NCBI GenBank assembly: GCA_021292165.1
Contig: CM037876.1
Coordinates: 111,047,379-111,111,378, forward strand
Direction: 5' to 3'
Length of the DNA stretch: 64,000 nt
Origin: Shinisaurus crocodilurus
Lineage: Eukaryota > Chordata > Lepidosauria > Squamata > Shinisauridae
The notes below the pieces were generated by a model that saw only the letters and a program-made list of their open reading frames with translations, did no database searches and was not told the origin of the DNA. Positions 11,831 to 23,680 of the stretch are shown here, in pieces (position 1 is the stretch's first letter; every line of letters starts with the position of its first letter). The position numbers and the translations under genes are program-made.

Positions 11831-12512
11831 CAGGGATGTTGAAGAGTCCTTGGTCTCGAATCACGAGTCCTTGGTCCAAAATGGTGACTCACAAGTCACG
11901 AGTCACAAGTCACTCCCAAAGCTGACTCCACGAGTCCCTATTAAAATCAATGGGTTCATTCATTCATTCATTCATTCTTCATTCATTCAAATCAATGGGT
12001 TTCCCCCCCAACAAAATAAGGCTATTTCAGATGTGTGGCTTAAATAAATTCTAGGCATAAGTGTGCCTTTTTATTTCAAAACTCTGCAACTGATTTTGGC
12101 AAGAACAGACCAGGCAGACAAACCCAAAATAACCAGGCAGGCAGAAGAGGCAGGGAACCCCAAAGCAGGCAGGCAGAGGCAACAATTCAAACTGTTGAAC
12201 TGGTTAAGAAAAGACCAGGCAGGCAGAGGAGGCAGGGAACCCCAAACAGGTAGGCAGAGGCAGCCAAACCCAAAATGTCTGAAAGGTTGCATTTTAGGAA
12301 AAGGTTTTTTAAAAATAAACTTGCTGTACTTCCTAAAACCTATCCATGTTGCATTTGAGGAACACGATTTTGGAACACGAGTCCTTGGTCTCAAGTCCCG
12401 AGTCGAGTCTCGAGTCCCATTAAAAATATTGGGACTCGAGTCCAAGTCGAGTCAGAGGGGGGACTCAGTCCGACTCACGAGTCGAGTCCTGGAGTCCGAG
12501 TCCCCATCCCTG
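11831..12512. mobile_element. GACTCGAGTC-repeat hAT-like element, copy 1 (682 bp)
   Basis: It begins cagggatgttgaagagtcc and ends cgagtccccatccctg, so the strict terminal repeat is only CAGGGATG. The 8-bp flanks gtagtgac at 11823-11830 and 12513-12520 are identical, which points to hAT-type transposition. Both subterminal zones are arrays of ACTCGAGTC/CACGAGTC words on both strands. A hairpin (11 bp or longer) with a ttaaaaatat-like loop lies at 12409-12440. The middle holds a (CATT)n run (11956-11990) and repeated gaccaggcaggcaga phrases. There is no coding potential. Confidence 0.93.
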
Positions 12513-12520
12513 GTAGTGAC

Positions 12521-13490
12521 ATCATCACATTCAGCATTTGATGCATGAATAGCAATAAAGCCTTGAGAATATCTATAGAGGCTTTGATAGAGTTTTCACT
12601 GTATTCTGCAGCTCAGCTGCTTGAAGAGACACAGAAAGAGAGAAGTTAAAGCACACTTTGTATGAATCTTGCCATACGTGAAAGAAAATAGTTGAAAATA
12701 ACTTTGATAAGGGAGAAGAAGGAGAAAGACTGAGCTCACGTCGACATAGGAAAAAGTAGCAGAGGAGAAAGTAGCAGAGGTGCATAATAAGAGGAGGGCG
12801 TGGTTATGCTAGGAGCCAGCTGGAGCATCCTTTGGGATAGATGGAGCATCGGGGCTGCCAGTTGTTTATCTCTAATCTAGTCCAAACCCATATGTAGCAA
12901 ATATTCCTGGTAATTGAACTAGGGGTGTCTGAATATGTCTGTTTCTGGTCCATTTCATTTTTGCATGTTTTACCCATAATTCCATCCATTTCTGCACTGC
13001 TCTGAATTCTTTTAAAAACAACCTTTCAAAATGTTTATTTTGATACATTTAAGCTGCCAAGAACTGTAGTGCAGCATTCAGCTAAGTGTGAAATCTGATA
13101 GACAGCTATGTTTGATTCCCGACATTCGTCCAAAAGATGAGGAGCAAGTAATTTCAAATAGGAATTCCTCCAGCTTCCCTACTTAGGACACTGAGGTTCT
13201 TCTATTCTGCCAGATGCAGAGTACAGCAGAAAGGAAAATTCAAAGAGGCACATAGAACAAGGGATAAATTTTATTATAACCATGTCAGTGCCTCGTCGCT
13301 CTTGTCATGAGTCACTATTTTAGCAGTGCTTTCATTTCTCATGTTAAAACATGATACAAACAGGAAGAATAATGATGGCATCATGGCAGTAGGGAAAGCT
13401 TACGTAGTTTTGAGAAAAAGGCAAGGTATGGCAGCCTAGTCAATAGTACGCTGTACTCAGACGATGAAGACCTTGCTTCAAATCCTCTTA
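12521..13490. other. Unassigned intergenic sequence
   Basis: No gene or repeat family recognised. Confidence 0.4.
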
Positions 13491-13587
13491 TGGGTCAGTA
13501 ACTGGTTAAAGAACGGAAAACGGGGGAATAAATGATAAATTATCCCAGTGGAAGGATGTCAATCATGGGGTCCCACGAGGATCTGTA

Positions 13588-13932
13588 TTGGGGCCAACAC
13601 TTTTCAACTTATTCATAAATGATCTTGAATCCGGAGTGAGCAGTGAAGTGGCCAAGTTTGCTGATGACACCAAATTATTTAGGGTGGTTAAAACAAAAAG
13701 GGATTGTGAGGAGCTCGAAAAGGAGCTCTCCAAACTGGGAGACTGGGCATCAAAATGGCAAATGTGGTTCAATGTGAGCAAGTGTAAAGTGATGCACGTT
13801 GGGGCAAAAAATCCCAACTTCAAGTATAAACTGATGGGATCTGAGCTAGCAGTGACTGACCAAAAAAGAGATCTTGGGATAGTGGTGGACAGCTCGATGA
13901 AAACATCAACCTGGTGTGTGGCACAGTTGTGA
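13588..13932 (+). pseudogene. CR1 reverse transcriptase fragment
   Basis: This 114-codon frame begins right after the glycine-rich PRGSVLGP block and contains LFNLFINDLESG. The catalytic FADDT follows at about 13657-13671, then KCKVMHVGAKNP and KRDLGIVVDSSMK, all landmarks of CR1-clade polymerases. The frame stops after GIVVDSSMKTSTW and the remaining C-terminal part continues in other phases (13975-14320). It is therefore an inactivated fragment. A functional CR1 polymerase would be roughly a thousand residues with an N-terminal endonuclease, and neither is present. Confidence 0.9.
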
Positions 13933-14342
13933 AAAAGGCAAATTCCATGTTAGGCATAATTAGGAAAGGAATGGAAAATGATCACGCTGCCCTTGTACAA
14001 ATCTAAGTTGGGGACCACACTTAGAATACTGTGCACAGTTCTGATCACTGTAGTGAAAAAAAGATATTGTAGAGTTGGGAAAAGTGCAGAAAGGGGCAAC
14101 TAAAATGATCAAGGGGCTGGAGCAACTCACCTATGAGGAAAGGTTACAACATCTGAAATTGTTTATCTTAGAAAAAGGGCGAGTAAGGGGAGACATGATA
14201 GAGGTGTACAGAATTATGCATGATGTAGAGAAAGTGGATCGGAGGCATTTTTTCTCCCTCTCTCATAATACTAGAACCCGGGGTCATCCCATGAAGCTGG
14301 TGGGAGATTCAGACAGAACAGATAAAAGGAAGTACTTCACAC

Positions 14343-14589
14343 AGTTTATTTATTTATTAATTTATTACATTTATATCCTGCCTTTTTTCCTGCAAGGAAC
14401 CCAAGGCAGCTTACATAATCCTCCGCCTCCTCTCCATTTTATCCTCACAACAACCCTGTGAGGTAGGTTAGGCTGAGAGTCAGTGACTGGCCCAACTTCA
14501 AACAGTGAGTTTCATGGCCGAGCGGGGACTAGAACCCAGATCTCCCGAGTCCCAGTCCAACACTCTCACCACTATGTCACACTGCCTCC
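14343..14589 (-). mobile_element. tRNA-derived SINE inside CR1
   Basis: The reversed tail (tttatttatttattaattta) comes first. The body follows, and the tRNA-like head ends at cactatgtcacactgcctcc. The CR1 word cacacag stands on both sides (about 14337 and 14591), a short TSD. The copy is full length. Confidence 0.9.
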
Positions 14590-14912
14590 CACACAGTGTA
14601 TAGTTAAACTATGGAATTCACTTCCACAAGATGTAATGATGGCCACCAATCTTGATGGCTTTAAAGGGGATTGGACAGATTCATGGAGGAGAAGGTGATC
14701 AATGGCTACTAGTTCTGATGGCTATATGCTACCTCCGGTATCAGAGGCAGTATGCCTATATACTGTACACCAATTCCTGGGGAACTTGGGCGGATGTTAT
14801 TGCACTCTTGTCCTACTTGTGGGTTTCTCACAGGCAGATGGCTGGCCACTGTGTGAACAGAATGCTGGACTAGATGGACCCTTGATCTGATCCACCATGG
14901 CTCTTCTTATAT

Positions 14913-15094
14913 CCTTCCCCACTCAGCCATGAATCTTAGTGACTGCCCTGCCCTTGGGCAAGTCATTATCTCCCAACAAATTTGCCTCATAGGGCTTTTG
15001 TGATTATAAAATGATATAGTAATCTTTGTATGTCACACCTCCTTGGAGAAAGAGTGGAATTAGAGACATATGACACGCACACATACTCACACTG
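14913..15094. other. Unassigned
   Basis: Short stretch between the CR1 and the palindrome cluster; nothing recognised. Confidence 0.4.
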
Positions 15095-15530
15095 GCCAGG
15101 TTCCCAAGACACTTTAAGCCACAGAGGCTCAGGTTTGGATGACACGCTAAACCTACTAGGGTTACCTTAACCCTACCACAAGCCATGGCTTAGCAGGGTG
15201 GTTTAGAAGCCACACCAGGTTGGCTTCTAAAGCACCCTGCGGGGGTCAGACAACATGCTAAACCTCAATAGCCATTAACCTACTGAGGCTTAGCGTGTTG
15301 TGCAAACCCAATCACTGACTGGGGTCACACAACACAATAAACCACGGTGGCTTATGAGCCAGGGGTGGCTTGTTGTGTTGTCTGAACCTGGCCAGAGTGG
15401 CTTGTGTGTGGTTAACAAACCATGCTCCTGGGTTCAGACAACACGACAAGCCACCCCTGGCTTACAGTGACTGGGTTCACACAACATAAGCAAGGGGTGG
15501 CTTGTCATGTTGTCTGAACCCGGCCACTAT
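15095..15530. repeat. Cluster of nested palindromic TIR elements
   Basis: The phrases gggttcagacaacacgac, gggttcacacaacataagc, cttgtcatgttgtctgaac and gtggcttgttgtgttgtctg alternate on the two strands through this stretch. They give several overlapping inverted repeats. It reads as two or three copies of the GGTTCACACAACA-type element inserted in or next to one another. Exact borders cannot be assigned by eye. Confidence 0.6.
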
Positions 15531-15580
15531 TTTGCTAGATGTATCAAAATACTTTGGGCACCCTTCAACATGTCTTAGAT

Positions 15581-15718
15581 CAGCCTTTTCCAACCTGGTG
15601 CCTTCCAGATGTTTTGGATTACAACTCCTATCATCCACAGCCAGCATGGCCATGCTGGCTGGGAGTGATAGGAGTTATAGACCACCACATCTGGAGGGCA
15701 CCAGGTTGGGGAAGGCTG
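15581..15718. mobile_element. Palindromic hAT-type MITE
   Basis: cagccttttccaacctggtg is inverted as caccaggttggggaaggctg, with the body gttttggattacaactccta and its inverse. The flanks tcttagat and ctttagat match at 6 of 8 bases, a decayed 8-bp TSD. Confidence 0.82.
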
Positions 15719-15726
15719 CTTTAGAT

Positions 15727-16110
15727 TTTTGCCTGAGAAGGATCTGCTAATATTCCCAAGTGTAAACTCCCTTGGGAATTTCACTAGACTTAACGGAATC
15801 CCTTTTGGCCTCCCTCAAAATACTTCAGATGCACCCCCTGAGGAGGTATTCCCGAATTCACTTCAAGTTTTGCTTTAGGTGAAATTTTGGTATGGCTCTA
15901 GGTAGGAAATAGATGTGATTAAATGGATGCAAGAGCTGCTGGTACAGTATATGTGAGTCAAAAAATGGGAGAAGGAATCATAAGAGGCTGATAACCAATA
16001 TATTATGGCTCAAATGATTTTAACCTGCTAAGGGTGTGTGTTAAATTTGGCTGAGGACCCAGTTGGAGTTATATGGTAACATCAATACCCCCCTGCCTCT
16101 CCCACACAAA
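15727..16110. other. Unassigned
   Basis: Nothing recognised. Confidence 0.4.
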
Positions 16111-16378
16111 GTAGCCAGTGTGGCGTAGTGGTGGGACTGTTGGACTGGGACTCACTCAGGAGATCCGGGTTCTAGTCCCCGCTCTGCCATGAAACTCACT
16201 GGGTGACTGGGTGAAACTCACTGACTCTCAGCCTAACCTACCTCCCAGGGTTGTTGCGAGGATAAAATGGAGAGGAGGAGGAAGATTATGTAAGCTGCCT
16301 TGGGTTCCTTGCAGGAAAAAAAGGCGGGGTATAAATATAGCAAATAAAATTTAATTAATTAATTAATTAATTATTTTT
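16111..16378 (+). mobile_element. tRNA-derived SINE (Sauria/Squam type)
   Basis: A plus-strand copy: agccagtgtggcgtagtggt head, B-box-like gggttctagtcccc, the shared body, gccttgggttccttgcagga, then a tail of AATTA units. The head carries a small insertion (cactca) and the body has a duplicated gggtgactgggtgaaactca-like phrase, so it is a diverged copy. Confidence 0.9.
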
Positions 16379-16978
16379 AAAAAAGCATCCTGGGTCTCCT
16401 TCTAACTTCTACAGATTTAAAAGATGGTAGTGTTGCAAGAAGAGATACGAATACAGAGGTGGGACACAACTGTGGCGACTGAACCAGGGCGACATTGATT
16501 CATACGAAGCAGGATCTGTGAAGGGTGCCTGTGTAGGAAATAAACTCTACCTCTATCAGGTGAATAACCTGAGCTAATAGGGTGAGACCACCCTGCCCCT
16601 GGTGAGTGGTGGACTTAAAACCATCCCTCCTCAGGGCCACACCATGTCACCCCCTCCCTGGGCCCCCCACTCTGAGCAGGTGAGGCATATCCTGCCCATG
16701 GGGTCCCACAGCCCGCTGAGCGACAAGCCTCAGGAATTGCCAGTGTCCATAAAGGTGCCTCTGGTTGCTCACCTATTCTGTTCTCTAACTGGATTTCTTT
16801 CACATAGCTGCCTAGCACACCAAATGTGACTGAGCGAACCTAACAGGGCCATCTGCCCAACAATTAAACTCCTTCCATTACATCAGTGAAGGGTAGGCAA
16901 AAAATTGCCCCCTTGGGCCAATTCGGTGGCAGGTAAAAAAAAAATCCTACTTAGACCTGAAGTGATCAGCCAAGCTTG
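16379..16978. other. Unassigned intergenic sequence
   Basis: No gene or named repeat. The stretch at 16600-16830 has conflicting short frames only. Confidence 0.4.
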
Positions 16979-16986
16979 ATATAAAG

Positions 16987-17151
16987 CAGTGTTCTCCAAC
17001 CTTGGGTCCCCAGATGTTTTTGGCCTACAACTCCCAGCATACCCCAGCCAGCATACCATGCTGGGAGTTGTAGGCCAAAAACATAGCTGGCTGGGGCATG
17101 CTGGGAGTTGTAGGCCAAAAACATCTGGGGCCCCAAGGTTGAAGAACACTG
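16987..17151. mobile_element. Palindromic hAT-type MITE
   Basis: cagtgttctccaaccttggg is inverted at the right end (ccaaggttgaagaacactg). The 8-bp flanks atataaag at 16979-16986 and 17152-17159 are identical. The centre has a partial extra palindrome (catagctggctggggcatgc), making this copy longer than its relatives. Confidence 0.95.
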
Positions 17152-17159
17152 ATATAAAG

Positions 17160-17922
17160 GGTGGGAGCGGGGAATTGAAAGAGGCCTGGGTGCAGCGGGC
17201 ATATATAGCACCTGAGGTCCCACCTCAGCCAATGTCGTGGGTGTCTGTACATTGGCATCCTGACATCTCACCTCCCTCCACTCTACCTGCAACCTCATGC
17301 CTGCACTAAGGCTTGCCAGCACAGGTGAGAGGAGGATGTCTTTGGGAAGAAACTGAACGGGAGGAGTGACATGTGTCAGAAGTGGAGGAAGAAATTTCTA
17401 GCAGTAATTTTAAGAGACCACCATCCACATTGCTACATAATCTGGCAGTCTATACATATGAAAGGGTGCCATTCCACATTATGTATAGTCTTTTATGGTG
17501 AATTTTAAACAGCAAAATACTCCCAAAGAATGCCAGTTTAGGCAGAATGCCCACTCGCCACTCCATTTCCCCAACTTGGCTTATGTTCATAAGACTTATC
17601 ATAACTGAGCTTTAAATTGGTAGTTCATGTTGGACGAGAAAAGTCTATGAAATTAACTGAATATTGGCAGTTTCGGTGCTTTACGTTTTGCAAATCGTTC
17701 CAAAGATGTTACTTGAAAGAAGTGAAGTTTGGCAGCGCCACTCTTAAATATCTATGGCTAAGCTGAAACAGCATTTTGTGTTCATCTTTGTGAGTGTCAG
17801 AGTGCTTCCCATTTGTCCCAGTTTTTCAGCATTTCTTGCAAACACACATATTTTCAGGTTGCTTCATGCTTGCTGTGCTTGACACCATTTTCATTCCTGG
17901 TTTGCACTAAGTGACCTGTGGT
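17160..17922. other. Unassigned intergenic sequence
   Basis: Nothing recognised. Confidence 0.4.
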
Positions 17923-17930
17923 CTCTTTTG

Positions 17931-18676
17931 CAGGGATGTTGAAGAGTCCTTGGGCTCGAGTCACGAGTCGAGTCACGAGTCTTTGGACTCGAGTCTCAAG
18001 TCCGAGTCCGAGTCCTTGGTCCAAAATGGTGACTCACGAGTCACGAGTCACGAGTCACTCCCAAAACTGACTCCACGAGTCCCTATTAAAATCAATGGGG
18101 TTTTCCCCCAACAAAATAAGGCTGCTTCAGATGTGTGGCTTAAATAAATTCTAGGCACAAGTGTGCCTTTTTATTTCAAAACTCTGCAACTGATTTTGGC
18201 AAGAACAGACCAGGCAGACAAATCCAAAATAACCAGGCAGGCAGAGGAGGCAGGGAACCCCAAAGCTGGCAGGCAGAGGTGTTTGTCTTGGACAATTCAA
18301 CTGTTGAACTGGTCAAGAAGAGACCAGGCAGGCAGGCAGGCAGAGGCAGCCAAACCCAAAATGTCTGACCCTACCCCCCCCACAACAACACATCAATCAA
18401 AATAAATCTCAACACATCGTTGGGGCTGCGCTCCTGATAGCTGTCCATAGTGGCCGAGCAGCGGCACGCCTCGCTTCCATGCGCTCTTCACCGGTGATTG
18501 CGCTCTTCTCCACTCCTTCTGGCACAGCCCAGGGATGTTGAAGAGTCCTTGGCCTCGAGTCCCGAGTCGAGTCTCGAGTCCCATTAAAAATATTGGGACT
18601 CGAGTCCGAGTCGAGTCAGAGGGGGGACTCAGTCCGACTCACGAGTCGAGTCCTCGAGTCCGAGTCCCCATCCCTG
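17931..18676. mobile_element. GACTCGAGTC-repeat hAT-like element, copy 2 (746 bp)
   Basis: Same ends as copy 1 (cagggatgttgaagagtcc ... gagtccccatccctg), with identical 8-bp flanks ctcttttg at 17923-17930 and 18677-18684. The left half matches copy 1 through the gaccaggcaggcaga repeats to about 18360. About 170 bases (18361-18531) without counterpart in copy 1 follow. A second complete left terminus, cagggatgttgaagagtcc, then starts at 18532 and runs into the shared right end. The copy is therefore composite. It has no coding potential. Confidence 0.93.
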
Positions 18677-18684
18677 CTCTTTTG

Positions 18685-20602
18685 CCTGCCCTGCCACCTA
18701 CTTTCCTTGCCTATGGCCAATGACTGAATATAGACTAGGGATCTTCTTAGAGCGTTCTTCGTGGCAGTGATGGCAGTGAAGTGCCATTACTTTTTTTTCA
18801 CAATTGCGTCAGCGCAAAGACTCATTTAGTGGAGTCATTCCAAGCGGAAAGTATCTAGAATCCCCAGAAGCTCACTGTGATTTAGAGACATTTTGCAGAT
18901 AAAATTGCTCATATCTGCTCTGAATTAGCTGCCACGATTTCTGCAGTTCAGCTACAAGATGTCTCCAGAGACTGCTGCAGTTGCTAATGCTTGGAAAGAT
19001 TTCATTACTTGTGAATATCTTCAGGCCACAAGCTGCTTGGAAAGGCACAGCCTACCGCTCAAATGCTTGACTCTTGCCCATCATGACTTATTGTGGGCTT
19101 GTGGCTGGCTCCAGGAAAGATTCAATGCTTCATTGAGAAAGCCTGTGGTTTTAGTCACCTTGAAAGAGGTAGCCATAAAACATTTTCTGCTTCTCCCTTT
19201 TTGATTTTGGCAACTATTGGCTAGTCACAAAAATCCCATTTTGGGGGAAGATGCACAAATGGGTGGTGGAAGCGTTACCCATGCACTCCTGGATTAAACC
19301 TTCAGGGGTCCCCAAATGTTTTGGGTTGATATGTGCATTTTGAATTTTAGTGTTATGGTTGCTGTCACAAAATGGCTGCCATGGGAGACGTGTCCATTCA
19401 CAAAACAACTTCTATTTCATAGAAGGCAAACATGTGAGGCTGAGACAATAACTTGCCCATGAAACAGTAGAAGGCAGAGATGAGTTCTGAACTCCAAAAC
19501 ACAAAACCACTCCTTCAAACCCAAAGTTATCTGCCCCAACAGAACACCCACTTCACAGAAGGCAAACTGTCTTTCTGTGTCAACCAACTCAACCACCTCC
19601 TCTCTTTTTCTTTTCTAGGATCATCACCCATACACACACAGTTTCACTTAGGATCACCCACCTGATCGGTCCCTCTAGGGCAACCTTAGACTCTCCTTAT
19701 CTAACAGCCCTCTCCAAATGGATGGCACTGGGATCCACTCACATATGCAAGGATGGGATGGCACCCACCACAATTCCAGCACCTAGAGATACACCATGCA
19801 GTAGCCCACCAATTTCACTTTGACCCCTATGTATATGCTGTTTTGCCACAGGATCCCCAAAAGGGATCCGCAAAGGTTCTTTGAATGATTTTCTGACCAT
19901 AATAAATACTCCTCCAGGAAGTCAAAGCCAAACATGTTTATTGTAAAGTTGAGCCAGAAGTACAACAATGCTATCTCCAGTTCCCTGGTGGAAATCCCAC
20001 CCCTTAGCTGCACAGTCACTGTTCAACCAACCCAAATGCTAGGTCCAGCAGCTCTCTGCCTGGGTATTCGTTTTCCACGTTGGGCTTCTGCAAGGCTCTC
20101 TGCACAGGGTCCTCTGCTCCTCCTCGCTCCTTCCAGTTCTTCAGTACTTCACACGCCACTGACTAACAACCACCGCCAACAACCACTAACAACCAACAAC
20201 AACAACAACAACCACCTCAGTTTGCACTTGCTCTTCTTAAATAGCACCAAGTTTCTTGGATTGCAGATCTCATGCTTCATTGCTAGCACCTGTGCTGTTT
20301 GCATTGTCATCCCTCTGGCCAGCAGCCAGATCACCCGCAGGTGAGTTGCTCCTTCATTGCATCAGCTTGGCAAGCAGCCAAGTAATCAAGGCCGGTTGCT
20401 GATTCTTAAAGCAAACCTACTTTCTTAAAGCAAACCCAGAGCATAGAGGCAGAACTCTGTACAACACTCCTGTACTCCTCGCCATCTTCCGCGACTCCCA
20501 GTACATATGCCAAACTATTTTTTTTTTTTTTGTACAATCCAAATTTGAATGTAGGTGGACAGCCTTTTCTCTGGTACCAATGGCCTGTATTTGGAATTTA
20601 CA
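18685..20602. other. Unassigned; (AAC)n run near 20164-20213
   Basis: No gene is recognised. The stretch 19.73-20.42 kb contains a reversed polyadenylation-like phrase (gtttattg) and could be an old LTR, but I found no matching termini or TSD. An A-poor ACAACAACAA run near 20164-20213 is a simple repeat. Confidence 0.4.
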
Positions 20603-20610
20603 CTCTAGAC

Positions 20611-20958
20611 CAGGGGTGGGCAACACACAGCCTACAGCCCACATGCATCCCTCACTGCCCTGTATTATGGCCCCCACTGCTGCCCCCCAGTATGCCCCCT
20701 GCTGCACTCCCTGGTGTAGCTGCCACCCCCTGCCATGCTGCCAAATGCAGTGACAGCAATACCAATTAATAATATTTTTAAAATTAAAAATGGCACTTTT
20801 AGTGCTATGGAGCACTAAAAGGATCACATTTATCTTGTCCAGTTCCCCCCCCCCAGCGCCCCGTGAAGTGCAGGGTGCCTCACAGAGTGCAGCCTGTGGG
20901 GGGAACAGGAGGTGAAAATGGCCCCCTGGACCCCCCCCCCCCAAGTTGCCCACCCCTG
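20611..20958. mobile_element. hAT-type MITE, CAGGGGTGGGCAAC family, 348 bp
   Basis: The termini caggggtgggcaac and gttgcccacccctg are exact inverse complements. The 8-bp flanks ctctagac at 20603-20610 and 20959-20966 are identical. The interior is C-rich and non-coding. Confidence 0.96.
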
Positions 20959-20966
20959 CTCTAGAC

Positions 20967-22445
20967 CAACTAATTGGGCAGGAAGGAGACTTCTAATCAT
21001 TTTTAGAACTGCAGTTTAAATATCATTTATCACCTAGTGCCAAATGGGAACACCTCCTCCCCTTTGCTGCTGTAGGAATTAACTGATTCACTGCAAATGA
21101 CCAGACCCGCTATAGCCATTTATAAATCTGTTCTACTGTAGCAAATGAGATGTTCAGGATTTCAGGGAGGAATGTCATGGGCAACTGGAATGCCTCATAC
21201 AGGCACATCAGTGGAAAACTGTCCCTGATTCTATATGCCTTGCCTTCCTAAATCTGAAATCATAACAGATACAACAAACATGGATGTTTCATGACGTATA
21301 TTGGACCCCTCAGTGTCTCTTTAGAAAGAACGTAACAATTTCTGCCAAATGCTGGCACTGAGACACTGACGGTGCTTCAACAGTTCACATGAAGTGAGTG
21401 TAATCTGTGGTGGCTCCCTTGTGGTCTGATGTTATCCTACGAATGAATTTTGTCCTACAAAATTCATTGAAATGTACAGGTATCTATGTACTCTTAAACT
21501 CTATCCCTGTGGACTGGGACCTACTGGATGGACACTGGAAATGGTTGCTGAGAGACTCATACTTTGACACTGGAAAGAACAAATTCCACTTCCACCATAT
21601 ATTCTCCAATGGCCCTTAACTGCTCTTTCCAAATTTGAACGTGCATCTTACCATCACCAGCTTCTCTCAGACACATACTCAGATATGTATATGTGAATAT
21701 CTCCTATCTTTGTAGAGTTAGAGCAATCTGAAGTGGATCTGTACTAGCAGATCTATGATAGTTGTTGTAGTAAAAACCAACAAGGATTGATTGCAATAGT
21801 GAGCTCTCGTGATCTTTGTGGCTGCTAATAAATTAATACAATTTTCCAATCACAAGCTTCAACGAGTTGATTTAATAGGACATGGGAAGAACCTGATGGG
21901 ATTTTGTAGCCAGTAATTTTATCTATATACAATAGAACAGTGCTCCAGAAACTATTTATTTTGTCACATATCCAAAACATATTGCCAACAGTGGTCATGT
22001 AATGAAGTAAATTAATTCAGTTTATATGATGTAAGAGACCACTGGTAATAGATTTTAAACAAAGTTTTCCCTCATGTTCACTGAGATCAGTTTTTTAGGA
22101 AATGTATTCCATATCTAGTGCCAAGTATCACATTATATCAACCCCCAGACCCCTTTCCCGGTTCAGTTGGGAGGAGGTTAACCTATCATTTCCAGGATGG
22201 AGCATCAAATACATTTGACCTATTAGTCCCCTGCTGTTCTGATGACAAAGAACGTTCTTGAATTTAGTGTGTTCTCTAACTGGACCACATTTTCAGATCA
22301 AAGCCAAGATAAGTGCTGAATTTGGAAGTACTGATGTAGACATGGTACAAAGAATCTCATGCTAGCCTCCACTTGGTCATATGATAGGATCATATTTAAG
22401 AAACAGAGAGACAAGGGTAATGAGAGCCATTCTGGGATCATGTCG
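20967..22445. other. Unassigned intergenic sequence
   Basis: About 1.5 kb of AT-rich DNA with no long frame and no named repeat. Confidence 0.45.
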
Positions 22446-22705
22446 TAGACATGGTGATGCACTTTTAATAATGTGATTTAAAAAAAAAAGCCTTTCCACA
22501 CTTTAGTCTGTGGAGGGAAAGTGCACATTTGGGTGCACATTTTTTTTTTAAAAAAAAATGCATTGCAAAATGCACAATTTTCCTCTTTGAACAAAAAGAA
22601 AAAACAGATCGTAATAAAAAACAAGAGCGAGGTGGACTGAGCTTCAAGGTAGAACTTGGAGAACCTCAATGACCGTGAGCCTCACTGATTCTCCCATCCC
22701 TACCA
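22446..22705. mobile_element. Diverged A/T-rich TIR element ending catcccta
   Basis: The phrases gtgcacatttgggtgcacat, gcattgcaaaatgcacaatt and gagcttcaaggtagaacttg match the inverse of the 8.28-kb element (gcacattccgc, caaagttctccaa). It ends at ctcccatcccta. The left border is unclear. Confidence 0.5.
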
Positions 22706-22915
22706 AGGTGGTGTACAAAAATTTTAAAAAACAAATCAGTAATCAGAAAAATATATAGAAAAGCACTAAAAGCAACATTAAAATCATAATATCAGTTTAA
22801 AAAGCAAAATTCAAAGGATGCCTCTTGACCATCTTCCTGAACATAGAGCAGGTGGGGCTGGGCACCAGTTATGACTCCAAGGGGAGATTGAGTGACGCAG
22901 GAGAAAGTCCTTATA

Positions 22916-23056
22916 GATTCATAGATCATAGAGTTGGAAGGGGCCTACAAGGCCATCGAGTCCAACCCCCTGCTCAATGCAGGAAACTAGAGGAGGGGTC
23001 TCCCATCCAAGTAATAACCAGGCCTGACCCTGCTTAGCTTTCCACGCTCAGACAAG
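22916..23056 (-). mobile_element. 5S rRNA-headed SINE with CR1 3' tail, copy 1
   Basis: Read on the minus strand, 23056-22997 matches vertebrate 5S rRNA from about nucleotide 38 to 97. It includes the internal promoter words agctaagcagggtc (A-box region) and cttggatgggagacc (C-box region). It then joins directly to a CR1 3' end (22996-22918) that matches the CR1 at 60332-60388 almost base for base, ending in catagatc/tctatga repeats. The 5' third of 5S is absent. Confidence 0.88.
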
Positions 23057-23057
23057 A

Positions 23058-23680
23058 GGTGTCTTCAAAAGGGACTCTCCTGCTGATCTTAATAACCAAG
23101 TAGGTCATACTGAGACAGGTGGTCCCTCAGATAGCTGGGCCCTAAGCTGCTTAAAGCTTTAAATATTAAACCTATATCTTGAATTGAGCCCAGAAAACAA
23201 TTGGCAACCAGTGCAGCTATCTCAGTATGGGGGTGATGTGATCACAATACCGCACTGCTGCCTTTTGCACCAATTGAAGCTTCCGAATGCTCTTGAAGAA
23301 TAGCCCCACATAGAGTGCACTGCAGTATTCTAACCATGATGTATGTAACCAAGGCATGGATAACTGTTGTCAGATCAGACTGACTCATGGATCGTCACCG
23401 CTGGTGCACTAAACATGTTCCCTGCCACCGCCCCTGCCACCTGACGATTCAGGGAGAGTGTAGGATCCAGCGGCACTCCCAAGTCAAGGACCTGACCTTT
23501 CAGGGGGAGTGTGGCCCCATCCAGAATAGCTTGAACCCCAATCCCTGAGCCAGGTTTTCTACTGACCAACCGCACCTCCATCGTATCTGAATTTAATCTC
23601 AGCCTTAACGGATCACCCGTTGTAGGTGTTTGGTTAGCTTTATCTGAGCTATGATTAGAGTTTAGCACTTGGGCAAATAA
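23058..23680 (-). mobile_element. L2-type LINE remnant, antisense
   Basis: Minus-strand LINE containing the end of the reverse transcriptase and the region after it. The frame at 23375-23668 reads LRLNSDTMEVRLVSR, then ILDGATLPLKGQVLDLGVPL. This matches the L2 pattern LRLNPDKTEV...LGV.LDP. Downstream the reading phase changes, with a QYCSALYVGLFFKSIRKLQ-like segment encoded around 23340-23280. Several shifts and stops make it inactive. Confidence 0.85.

Larger units (their letters stand above)
13493..14912 (+). mobile_element. CR1 LINE, 5'-truncated, with SINE insertion
   Basis: The plus-strand CR1 starts inside the reverse transcriptase domain (agtaactggttaaagaacgg, then the VPRGSVLGP-like block). 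It runs through the C-terminal region (aaaggggcaactaaaatgat, gaaaaagggcgagtaagggg) to the 3' part (tggactagatggacccttga). A tRNA SINE was inserted at about 14343, so this CR1 is older than that SINE. Confidence 0.9.

Noticed and set aside
15095..15530. CRISPR-like array
   Set aside because: Repeats alternate on both strands and vary in spacing; they are nested palindromic transposon ends in a vertebrate genome.
19730..20420. Antisense LTR
   Set aside because: A reversed polyadenylation-like word and an (AAC)n run are suggestive, but I found no TG...CA ends or target duplication.
22997..23056. Functional 5S rRNA gene
   Set aside because: Only about half of 5S is present, it is joined to a CR1 tail, and the same chimera occurs three times; it is a SINE.
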